From an uncultured Prevotellaceae bacterium (GTDB lineage: Bacteria > Bacteroidota > Bacteroidia > Bacteroidales > Bacteroidaceae), in the NCBI GenBank assembly GCA_947176535.1, contig CAMWQU010000003.1:1-64000 (forward strand): DNA of 64,000 nucleotides, in the 5' to 3' direction. The notes under the pieces were generated by a model, which searched no databases, was not told where the DNA came from, and saw only the letters and a list, made by a program, of their open reading frames with translations. Below are positions 27,680 through 35,095 of the stretch, one piece after another; position 1 is the first letter of the stretch, and every line of letters begins with the position of its first letter. The translations under genes and the position numbers were made by a program.

Positions 27680-27967
27680 CAGGACGAACCTCCATCCTCC
27701 TATTGTCTCGCCTCCGTCCCCGTATTGTCGAGGCTCCGTCCCGCTATGGACTGAGGCCCGTCCTCCCTACGTGTGCGCATAGGCGCGCATACGCATACAC
27801 GCGCAGGCGCGTTCCTATATTTACTCTACGGCCTATTGTACCCGACAAAAAGTTACCGGATGCAGATAGAATAAAATAAGACAATCGCGTTGCTTATTCA
27901 ATATTATTGTCTATTTTTATACATTGAATGTGCAGCTACAGACCATTAAAAGATTATTACAGAATAA
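27680..27967. other. Intergenic region with GC-rich imperfect repeats
   Basis: The first half repeats CCGTCC/CTCCGTCCC units and contains CGTCCCGCTATGGACT, which resembles the left flank of the palindromic elements (for example CTGTCCCGCCGTGGACT at copy 2), but no palindrome follows. Then comes a run of CGCGCA/GCGCAT words (about 27772-27812). The right half is AT-rich, with a GACAAT...ATTGTC inverted repeat (27880-27911) ahead of the RhuM gene. Confidence 0.4.
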
Positions 27968-28549
27968 GTGAAAGAAGAAAACAATAAAATAATCATCTAC
28001 CAAGACGATAACGAAGTCACGCGGGTATCGGTTCGCTTTTCCGATAAGGATTTGTGGCTTACACAGAATCAGTTGGCGGAAATATACGATACTACACAGC
28101 AGAATATCGCACAGCACATTGCTGGCATATATCGTGATAATGAATTGGATGAGGCAACTCACAAGAAATTCTTGTTAGTTCAAACAGAAGGCACACGTCA
28201 GGTTAAACGCAACATAGAGCACTATAACCTCGATATGATTATCGCTTTGGGATACCGTGTTCAGTCTCAGATCGCCACACGATTCCGTCGTTGGGCAACA
28301 CAACGGTTTCACGAATATATTCAGAAAGGGTTTGCGATGGACGATGAGCGGCTCAAACAGGGTGGTAACCGTTACTTCCGCGAACTTTTGCAGCGCATCC
28401 GTGATATCCGAAACAGTGAACGAAATTTCTATCAACAGGTTACAGATATTTACGCGACTGCCATTGATTACGACCCACGCAGCGAAATGACCCTATTTGA
28501 AAGCGACTTCGACCGAACCATTAAGATGTTGCATCGGAAAGAGAATTAA
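27968..28549 (+). pseudogene. RhuM-family gene with an in-frame internal deletion
   Basis: A 193-residue frame starting at GTG 27968; a stop lies immediately upstream, so no earlier start exists. Residues 1-170 match the N-terminal half of RhuM-family proteins: LWLTQNQLAEIYDTTQQNI, NLDMIIALGYRVQSQIATRF and SERNFYQQVTDIYATAIDYD. The last ~17 residues (FESDFDRTIKMLHRKEN) match the very end of the family, whose members are about 330 residues. So ~130 residues from the middle appear to be deleted in frame. RhuM genes usually sit in islands or beside restriction systems; function is poorly known, with a proposed DNA-binding or virulence-associated role. Probably inactive, though the frame is open. 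Confidence 0.72.
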
Positions 28550-28559
28550 AGCAAATTAC

Positions 28560-28593
28560 TGTCCGCTGAACTATAAATGGCGGTCAGCGGGCA
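28560..28593. terminator. Bidirectional hairpin between the RhuM gene and rodA
   Basis: TGTCCGCTGA (28560-28569) pairs with TCAGCGGGCA (28584-28593) with one G-T pair. It lies between two converging genes and includes the rodA stop codon (28584-28586). No long T-run on either side, so strength is uncertain. Confidence 0.5.
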
Positions 28594-30095
28594 CTGTTAT
28601 GCACGAAGCGGTTGCGGCCGGCATCCATGCGCAGGAAGATGAACAGCAGAATGGTGAAGCCCCAGAGCGAGGAACCGCCGTAACTGAAGAAAGGCAGCGG
28701 AATGCCGATGACGGGGGTCAGTCCCAGCACCATACCGACATTGATGAAGACGTGGAACAGAAAGATGCTCAGCACGCAGTAACCGTAGATGCGCCCGAAC
28801 GCATAAGGTTGTCGCTCGGCCACGTGGATAAGTCGTAGTATGAGGGCTAAAAACAGCCCAAGGACAACGGCACAACCCAAGAAGCCCTCCTCCTCACCCA
28901 CGGTGCAGAAGATGAAGTCAGTGTCCTGCTCGGGTACGTATTTCAGTTTCGTCTGCGTACCGTTGAGAAAACCTTTTCCCTCTAATCCGCCCGAACCGAT
29001 AGCAATTTTAGCCTGAATGACATTGTAGCCGGCTCCGCGTGGGTCGTCCTCCATGCCCAGCAAAACACGGACACGGGTCTGTTGATGCTTGGCCAAATGG
29101 TCGAGCATGATGTCGGCTGAATAATGCACTACCAATGAACCCAAAGCAAACAGGGCGATATAAGCATAGCGGGCATAGTTCTCCTTCACGGCCAGAAAGA
29201 GCAGGTAGGAAATCACGCCTAAACTCACCACCAACTGCACCCAGACGATGTTGAAAGGTATCACATACTTGCTGAAGAACAAGGCCGACAGAGTGAGTCC
29301 CGCCCCATAGAAGAAGACTTTGAGCACGGGGGCCAGGCGTTCCGTGTAGACGTACATCATGCCCGCCGTAAACAGAAGAATGAGGGTCTGCACCCAGAAC
29401 TGTCCCGTACTAATGACCGGGATATCCCAAAACGGAACGTCGCTGAAGCGCACGCCGACCACAAAATAGATCACGGCCGACACGCCGGCAAAGAGTATGG
29501 AACCGGGCATCCCCTCACGGTAGAACATCAAGAAAAAGGCCATGTAGACCAACGCGCTGCCCGTTTCCTTCTGCAATACGATGAGGAGCATGGGCAGGAG
29601 TATGATCAGGCAGGAAAGGCAAAAGTTCCACCACCGAGAAAGATTGAAGTCAATGCCACTCATATACTTCGACACGCAGAGAGCCGTAGCGAACTTGGCA
29701 AACTCGGCGGGCTGGACACTGAACTTTCCTATTTTTATCCACGACAGTGACCCCTTGATGTCATTGGCAAGGAAGGGCGTGGCCAGCAAAAGCAGAAGGA
29801 AGGCAGCATATAGCGCATAAGAGAACGTGTCGAACAATCGTTCGTCGATGCTCAGTATGAGGCCGGCCAACAGAAACGACGTGCCAATCCATATAATCTG
29901 CATGCCGCTGCGCGTGCTGAAATCGAGGAAGTTCATTCCTTGGTCGAAGTCATAACTGGCACCGCAGACACTCATCCAGCCTAACCCCAGCAGGGCCATG
30001 TAGATAACAATAGTCACCCAGTCCAGCGACATGAGGATACCCCGTTCCTGTTTCTTACCGCTGTGGAAGTCCGCTTTATCTCTCCGTGCTGCCAT
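28584..30095 (-). CDS. rodA: RodA, SEDS-family peptidoglycan polymerase
   Basis: A 503-residue polytopic membrane protein from the ATG at 30095 (20-bp overlap with mrdA; a shorter start at 30032, MSLDWVTIV, is also possible). The C-terminal signature GLTPVIGIPLPFFSYGGSS is that of FtsW/RodA. It polymerises lipid II glycan strands for lateral wall growth together with PBP2. The central part is longer than in E. coli RodA (370 residues) because of additional helices between segments 4 and 7, usual for Bacteroidetes. Last gene of the purH-mre-mrdA-rodA operon, ending in a hairpin. Confidence 0.93.
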   Translation of the reverse strand: MAARRDKADFHSGKKQERGILMSLDWVTIVIYMALLGLGWMSVCGASYDFDQGMNFLDFSTRSGMQIIWIGTSFLLAGLILSIDERLFDTFSYALYAAFLLLLLATPFLANDIKGSLSWIKIGKFSVQPAEFAKFATALCVSKYMSGIDFNLSRWWNFCLSCLIILLPMLLIVLQKETGSALVYMAFFLMFYREGMPGSILFAGVSAVIYFVVGVRFSDVPFWDIPVISTGQFWVQTLILLFTAGMMYVYTERLAPVLKVFFYGAGLTLSALFFSKYVIPFNIVWVQLVVSLGVISYLLFLAVKENYARYAYIALFALGSLVVHYSADIMLDHLAKHQQTRVRVLLGMEDDPRGAGYNVIQAKIAIGSGGLEGKGFLNGTQTKLKYVPEQDTDFIFCTVGEEEGFLGCAVVLGLFLALILRLIHVAERQPYAFGRIYGYCVLSIFLFHVFINVGMVLGLTPVIGIPLPFFSYGGSSLWGFTILLFIFLRMDAGRNRFVHNSAR

Positions 30096-31929
30096 AGAAT
30101 ATGCTCCTGTTTTCGAAACTCTCGGCACGTGCCTCACTCTCGGGAGACAAATGCCCGTTGATAAACTTTTCCATAATCAGTGCCCCGATAGGCACGCCGT
30201 ATGTGGCTCCCCATCCCCCGTTCTCGACATACACTGCAACGGCTATCTGGGGATCATCTTTCGGGGCGAAACCCATAAAGACGCTATGGTCGTGCCCACG
30301 GTTCTGCGCCGTACCCGTCTTTCCGCAGACTTCGTACCACGCATTGTTGGCCGACGAACAGGTTCCACCCGTCACCGCGCGACGCATGCCCTCCACCACC
30401 GTCTCGTAGTTGCTGCGCGAAACCATGGTATAGTGTCGCTCGGTATATAGGGTATCGAGGGGTTCGCCCTGCACCTCCTTCACCACATGAGGAACGATGT
30501 AGTAGCCCCGGTTGGCGATGGTGGCTCCAAGATTGGCAATCTGCAGAGGGGTCAGGCCCACCTCGCCCTGCCCGATACTGATACTGATAACGCTCAATGC
30601 CCCCCACGAACGCCCCAGATGCTTATCGTAGTAGTCGGCATTCGGAATGAGGCCACGGTTCTCTCCGGGGAGGTCGATACCCAGACGGTAACCGAAGCCC
30701 ATCGACACCATATAGTCTTTCCACGTGGTCATGGCTTCCTGCACGGTGGCATACTTCTTGCGATTGTTAAGCATGTAATACAGTCCCCAACAGAAATAGC
30801 CGTTGCACGAGGTACCGATAGCCGGAACCAGCGGCAAAGGCGAACCGTGACCGTGGCAGCCTACGGTAAGGCGTCCGGAATGGAAGCCGTGGGTGCAGGA
30901 ATAAGCCGTCTGCGGAGTGATGATACCTTCCTCAAGGAACGTCAGCGCCTGCGAGGTCTTAAATGTGGAACCGGGAGGATATCGTCCCATGATGGAACGG
31001 TTCAGCAGCGGCTTCATCGGGTCGGCCGAAAGCACCAGATGGTTCTTTCCCCGCTGACGCCCCACCATGATGCGGGGGTCGTATGTGGGACTGCTGACCA
31101 TACACAGCACCTCTCCGGTCTGCGGCTCAATGGCCACGATACTGCCCAGTTTACCTTTCATCAGACGTTCCCCCAACTGCTGCAGTTCGAGGTCGATAGA
31201 GAGCGTCAGGTTCTTTCCGGGCACGGGAGCTTGATCGAACTTTCCGTTCTGGTAGCTACCCTTGATGCGGCCGCGGGCATCGCGAAGCAGGATTTCCACC
31301 CCCTTTTCGCCACGTAACTGCCGTTCATAACTGCGTTCTATACCCAGTTTACCGATGTAGTCGCCGCTCTGGTAATAGTCGTCCGCCTCTATGTCCGCAG
31401 GATTCACCTCTCCCACGTCCCCCAGAATGTGGGCCGCATTGGGATAGGCATATTGGCGGATGCTTCGTTTTTGAATATAGAAGCCGGGGAAGCGGAATAG
31501 CTTCTCCCGAAAACTCGAAAATTCCTCGGCCGAAAGCTGACTCATAAAGAGCTGCTGGGTATAGTCGCTATACCCCGGATTGCGGTTACGGTCCTTTATC
31601 TCTACCATGCGGCGGTCGAACCAGTCGCGGTCGATGCCAAGACTTTCGCAGAGGGCAAGTGTGTCCACCGCAGTGGCTTCCGACACCACAATCATGATGT
31701 CGTATGACGGCTGATTGTAGACAAGCAGACGGCCGTTGCGGTCGCGCATGGAGCCACGCGCCGGAAACTGAATACGCTTCAGAAAAGCATTGGAGTCGGC
31801 ATTGCGCTTGAAGTCATCGCTCATCAACTGCAAGGTGAACAAACGAAGCAGGTAGGTGAAAATGATGAGCACCGCCACACCGCCCAGAACGTACTTCCGA
31901 TTGCTGTACCGAAGGTCGTTATTTTCCAT
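30076..31929 (-). CDS. mrdA: Penicillin-binding protein 2
   Basis: A 617-residue class B PBP with one N-terminal membrane anchor (YVLGGVAVLIIFTYLLRLF). The pedestal domain starts at PARGSMRDRNGRLLVYNQP. Catalytic motifs are STFK (in PPGSTFKTSQ), SCN (GTSCNGYF) and KTG (CGKTGTAQN). It is the transpeptidase of the elongasome, partnered with RodA encoded next. It overlaps mreD by 11 bp and rodA by 20 bp. Length and motifs are normal. Confidence 0.95.
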   Translation of the reverse strand: MENNDLRYSNRKYVLGGVAVLIIFTYLLRLFTLQLMSDDFKRNADSNAFLKRIQFPARGSMRDRNGRLLVYNQPSYDIMIVVSEATAVDTLALCESLGIDRDWFDRRMVEIKDRNRNPGYSDYTQQLFMSQLSAEEFSSFREKLFRFPGFYIQKRSIRQYAYPNAAHILGDVGEVNPADIEADDYYQSGDYIGKLGIERSYERQLRGEKGVEILLRDARGRIKGSYQNGKFDQAPVPGKNLTLSIDLELQQLGERLMKGKLGSIVAIEPQTGEVLCMVSSPTYDPRIMVGRQRGKNHLVLSADPMKPLLNRSIMGRYPPGSTFKTSQALTFLEEGIITPQTAYSCTHGFHSGRLTVGCHGHGSPLPLVPAIGTSCNGYFCWGLYYMLNNRKKYATVQEAMTTWKDYMVSMGFGYRLGIDLPGENRGLIPNADYYDKHLGRSWGALSVISISIGQGEVGLTPLQIANLGATIANRGYYIVPHVVKEVQGEPLDTLYTERHYTMVSRSNYETVVEGMRRAVTGGTCSSANNAWYEVCGKTGTAQNRGHDHSVFMGFAPKDDPQIAVAVYVENGGWGATYGVPIGALIMEKFINGHLSPESEARAESFENRSIFYGSTER

Positions 31930-32422
31930 GGCGCAACGTTTCCAAGACGAGCATCAACAAAAAGGACAGCCATACGCTGGCCCCAAAGGCAACAAGCACT
32001 TCGCGGGCATGAAAAAAAGAAAAACTCTCAAGCAGATAGAAAGCGGCATGATGCACCAATGTCAGTAGGAGGATGTAGCGGACATGATTCCACCGCCCCA
32101 TGGTCTGATAAGAGGGCACCATGTCCTCCGTACTCTCTTTCGGAGCCATGAGTTGGAGCAGCGGCCACTGCACGAAAGCCGTCAGCGTCAGCGAAGCCGC
32201 AGCCTCGCCCGGCGTGTTGGAGAAGATGTCGATAAGCAGACTGAGAACGAAAGCCCATAACAAGTTGCCAACGCGACTGGCGTTGAGCGGAAGCCACACC
32301 ACGAAAAGCACATAAAGCATGGGAGTGGCATAGCCAAGGAAGTGGATGTGGTTGCACACCAACACCTGTAAGGCCACAAGGCCCGCCATTTGCAACAGTC
32401 GTTTCAGGAAAACCAATATCAT
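31919..32422 (-). CDS. mreD: Rod shape-determining protein MreD
   Basis: A 167-residue protein with about five predicted membrane helices (MAGLVALQVLVCNHIHFLGY, ATPMLYVLFVVWLPL, and others). It is a component of the elongasome membrane complex with MreC. Recognition rests on hydrophobic profile and position between mreC (11-bp gap) and mrdA (11-bp overlap), since MreD sequences diverge strongly; the SLLIDIFSNTPGEAAASLT stretch is typical of Bacteroidetes MreD. Confidence 0.9.
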   Translation of the reverse strand: MILVFLKRLLQMAGLVALQVLVCNHIHFLGYATPMLYVLFVVWLPLNASRVGNLLWAFVLSLLIDIFSNTPGEAAASLTLTAFVQWPLLQLMAPKESTEDMVPSYQTMGRWNHVRYILLLTLVHHAAFYLLESFSFFHAREVLVAFGASVWLSFLLMLVLETLRHGK

Positions 32423-32433
32423 CGTCTCGCTTT

Positions 32434-33255
32434 TTATTCAGGTTCACCGCCATACTCCGGGTATTCGATAACCGCCACCTCACGGAGCCTTGCGAAATCG
32501 GTGCCCAGCCCTATCTCTAATTTGTACGACAATCCATCGTCGGAATTTTGTATCTTACGCACCTTACCCACGAAGATGCCGGCCGGAAAGACACTGCCCA
32601 GTCCGCTCGTCTCCACCGTTTCGCCTTTCTTTATCTCGGCATGCCGGGGAATGTCGTCCATGAAAGCCCGTAAGGGGCTACCACCGCTCCATTTCAAGAA
32701 ACCAAAGTATTCCGTCCGCTTCAGCCGACAACTGATGCTACTATGCGAATTGAGTACGGGCAGCACGATGGCGTAATGCTCGCCGACCTGACTAACGATG
32801 CCGACAACTCCCGTTCCGCACACCACGCCCATCTCTTCCCGGATGCCCTCGGCACGCCCACAGTTGATGGTAATCAGATTGTCCTTGTCCCTGATGGAAT
32901 TACCAATAACCTGCGCCGGAATGAGCCGCACACCCTCCAACTGCCGTGCCACGGCACGTTCCGTAGCCGAAGAATCATGTTCGAAAGTCATCAACCGATG
33001 ACGCAATACGTCCACCTCACGCTGGAGGTCGATATTCTGCAACGTCAGTTGGCGGTTTTGTTCGCCCAGATGCAGATACGCATGTGCCTTAGCCTCCTGC
33101 TCCAGCACTTTCCCCGCCACCGCAGAGGCCTGCGTAAACCATACACTGCCCTGATAGGCGTTGAAACGAAACAGAAGCACCAGACTTGCCGCCTCCAACA
33201 GGAGAAAGACAATCCAGTGTCCCCAGGCCCGTATGCGATCTATCAGTGCATCCAT
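32434..33255 (-). CDS. mreC: Rod shape-determining protein MreC
   Basis: A 273-residue bitopic membrane protein: short cytoplasmic start, one helix (WIVFLLLEAASLVLLFRF), a coiled coil (about 60-95, EQNRQLTLQNIDLQREVDVL), then the two beta barrels of the periplasmic domain (about 110-265), with GRAEGIREEMGVVCGTGVVG and FPAGIFVGKV as family landmarks. It scaffolds PBP2 and RodA for side-wall synthesis. It lies 83 bp after mreB in the same operon. Confidence 0.94.
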   Translation of the reverse strand: MDALIDRIRAWGHWIVFLLLEAASLVLLFRFNAYQGSVWFTQASAVAGKVLEQEAKAHAYLHLGEQNRQLTLQNIDLQREVDVLRHRLMTFEHDSSATERAVARQLEGVRLIPAQVIGNSIRDKDNLITINCGRAEGIREEMGVVCGTGVVGIVSQVGEHYAIVLPVLNSHSSISCRLKRTEYFGFLKWSGGSPLRAFMDDIPRHAEIKKGETVETSGLGSVFPAGIFVGKVRKIQNSDDGLSYKLEIGLGTDFARLREVAVIEYPEYGGEPE

Positions 33256-33338
33256 TCCGTGAAAAGCCTTTTTACAGAAACAGAAAGATGCTCATGAATT
33301 ATTCCCGCAGGCAGGAACAATCATGAGCACCTGCTCTA

Positions 33339-34358
33339 TTACATGAGGAACGAGAAGTTATGAATATTCTTCAATGCCACGCCGGTGCCCTTAGCCACAC
33401 TGTGCAAGGGGTCTTCGGCCACATGAAAAGGAATATTGATTTTATCGGTCAGACGCTTGTCCAGTCCGCGCAGTTTGGCACCACCGCCCGTGAGCCAGAT
33501 GCCGTTGTGCACAATGTCGGCGTACAATTCAGGCGGCGTAGCCTCCAAGGCACTCAGTACCGCGGCCTCTATCTTGGCAATCGTCTTTTCCAAACAGTGC
33601 GCTATCTCCTGATAACAAACGGGAATCTCCATCGGCAGTGCCGTGATGCGGTTGGGGCCATGCACGATGTAGTCCTCGGGAGCGGCATCGCCCAAATCGG
33701 TCAGTGCTGCACCTACGTTTATCTTGATACGCTCCGCCATGCGCTCACTGATTTTCAGGTTGTGCTGACGGCTCATGTATTCCTGAATGTCGGCCGTAAG
33801 GTCGTCGCCGGCCACACGCTGGCTCTTGTTCACCACAATACCGCCCAGCGAAATAACGGCAATCTCCGTCGAACCTCCGCCGATGTCCACAACCATGTTA
33901 CCCTCCGGAGCGAGCACATCCAGTCCGATTCCCACGGCAGCGGCCATAGGCTCGTAAATGAGATAGACCTCGCGGCCGCCGGCGTGTTCGGCACTGTCCC
34001 TGACAGCGCGCAGCTCCACTTCCGTGGAACCGCTGGGCACGCCGATAACCATTTTCATGGAGGGGCTGAACAGGCTATGCCCCGTATTCACCATCTTTAT
34101 CAACCCGCGTATCATCTTCTCGCAGGCATCGAAGTCGGCAATCACTCCGTTGCGCAGCGGGCGCACGGTGCGAATCTCGGAATTTGTCTTTTCATACATT
34201 TCCTTGGCCCGCTCGCCGACAGCAATCATACGGTCGGAACGGCGGTCGAGGGCCACCACGCTGGGCTGATCCACCACAATCTTTCCGTTTGAAATGATGA
34301 TGGTATTGGCCGTACCCAAGTCCATAGCTATTTCCTTATTCAATGAGAAGAATTTCAT
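33339..34358 (-). CDS. mreB: Actin-like cell-shape protein MreB
   Basis: A 339-residue actin homologue. Phosphate-1 motif AMDLGTANTII (about 11-21), phosphate-2 VVDIGGGSTEIAVIS (about 163-177), adenosine motif TGGGAKLRGLDKRL (about 293-306). The N-terminal hydrophobic patch FFSLNKE would bind membrane. It forms filaments that direct peptidoglycan synthesis by the proteins encoded downstream. It is 67 bp after the purH domain gene, so it likely uses the same promoter. Confidence 0.97.
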   Translation of the reverse strand: MKFFSLNKEIAMDLGTANTIIISNGKIVVDQPSVVALDRRSDRMIAVGERAKEMYEKTNSEIRTVRPLRNGVIADFDACEKMIRGLIKMVNTGHSLFSPSMKMVIGVPSGSTEVELRAVRDSAEHAGGREVYLIYEPMAAAVGIGLDVLAPEGNMVVDIGGGSTEIAVISLGGIVVNKSQRVAGDDLTADIQEYMSRQHNLKISERMAERIKINVGAALTDLGDAAPEDYIVHGPNRITALPMEIPVCYQEIAHCLEKTIAKIEAAVLSALEATPPELYADIVHNGIWLTGGGAKLRGLDKRLTDKINIPFHVAEDPLHSVAKGTGVALKNIHNFSFLM

Positions 34359-34425
34359 ATCAGTATCTATGCGCTATTCACAATTAACCATTCAGCATGC
34401 ACCACCTCCACGACAGCAGTGCACA

Positions 34426-35016
34426 TTATTTCTCAAACCAGTTGCGGATGGCCGTGTCGTAGTGGCTGCTCACCCCGAAGGCGCAACCTGCCAGATGGCG
34501 ACGCTGCTCCAGTGTGGTCTCCGCACCCTGCGTCTTCAGAATGTCGAGCAGTACGGAATATTCGGCCTTGGAGGGCACGATAACCACATCCTGGAAGTTC
34601 TTGGCACCGGCACGGATGAGCGAAATGCCGCCGATGTCGATTTTCTCGATAATATCCGCCTCCGAGGCTCCGCTCTTCACCGTCTCCTCGAAAGGATAGA
34701 GGTCTACGATGACGAGGTCGATTTCGGGAATCTCGTACTGCTGCATTTCGGCCTGGTCCTCAGTCAGGGCACGACGGCCCAGAATACCTCCGAAGACACG
34801 CGGATGCAGGGTCTTCACCCGTCCGCCCAGAATGCTGGGATAGCCCGTCACGTCCTCCACCTTGCGGCAGGGAATACCCAGACTCTCGATGAAAGTCTGC
34901 GTGCCTCCCGTACTCAGCAGTTCAACACCTTCCGCGTGCAGAGAACGAAGAATCTCGTCCAGCCCGTCCTTATGATATACACTCACCAATGCGCGTTTAA
35001 TACGTTTCTTTTCCAT
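34426..35016 (-). CDS. purH: Stand-alone IMP cyclohydrolase domain of PurH
   Basis: A 196-residue protein covering only the MGS-like IMP cyclohydrolase half of PurH: RALVSVYHKDGLDEILRSLH, LLSTGGTQTFIESLGI, EDVTGYPSILGGRVKTLHP, IDIGGISLIRAGAKNF. It stops at HYDTAIRNWFEK, exactly where the AICAR transformylase half of the usual ~510-residue PurH would begin, and the 67 bp before mreB do not encode it. It would close FAICAR to IMP, and the formyl transfer must be done by a product encoded elsewhere. Either a natural split enzyme or a clean truncation. It heads the mre operon, behind a good -7 box. Confidence 0.85.
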   Translation of the reverse strand: MEKKRIKRALVSVYHKDGLDEILRSLHAEGVELLSTGGTQTFIESLGIPCRKVEDVTGYPSILGGRVKTLHPRVFGGILGRRALTEDQAEMQQYEIPEIDLVIVDLYPFEETVKSGASEADIIEKIDIGGISLIRAGAKNFQDVVIVPSKAEYSVLLDILKTQGAETTLEQRRHLAGCAFGVSSHYDTAIRNWFEK

Positions 35017-35035
35017 GTTCTTACAATTTAGCGTG

Positions 35036-35043
35036 CAAAATTA
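35036..35043 (-). promoter_or_regulatory. -7 element of the purH-mreBCD-mrdA-rodA operon
   Basis: TAATTTTG on the minus strand, about 20 bp before the start codon at 35016, leaving a very short leader. No convincing -33 TTTG is seen at 19-21 nt. Confidence 0.55.
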
Positions 35044-35095
35044 CTATTTTTTCCCCATAGTGTCACTATCTGTCGGGAGAAAGTTTTCCGGAATT

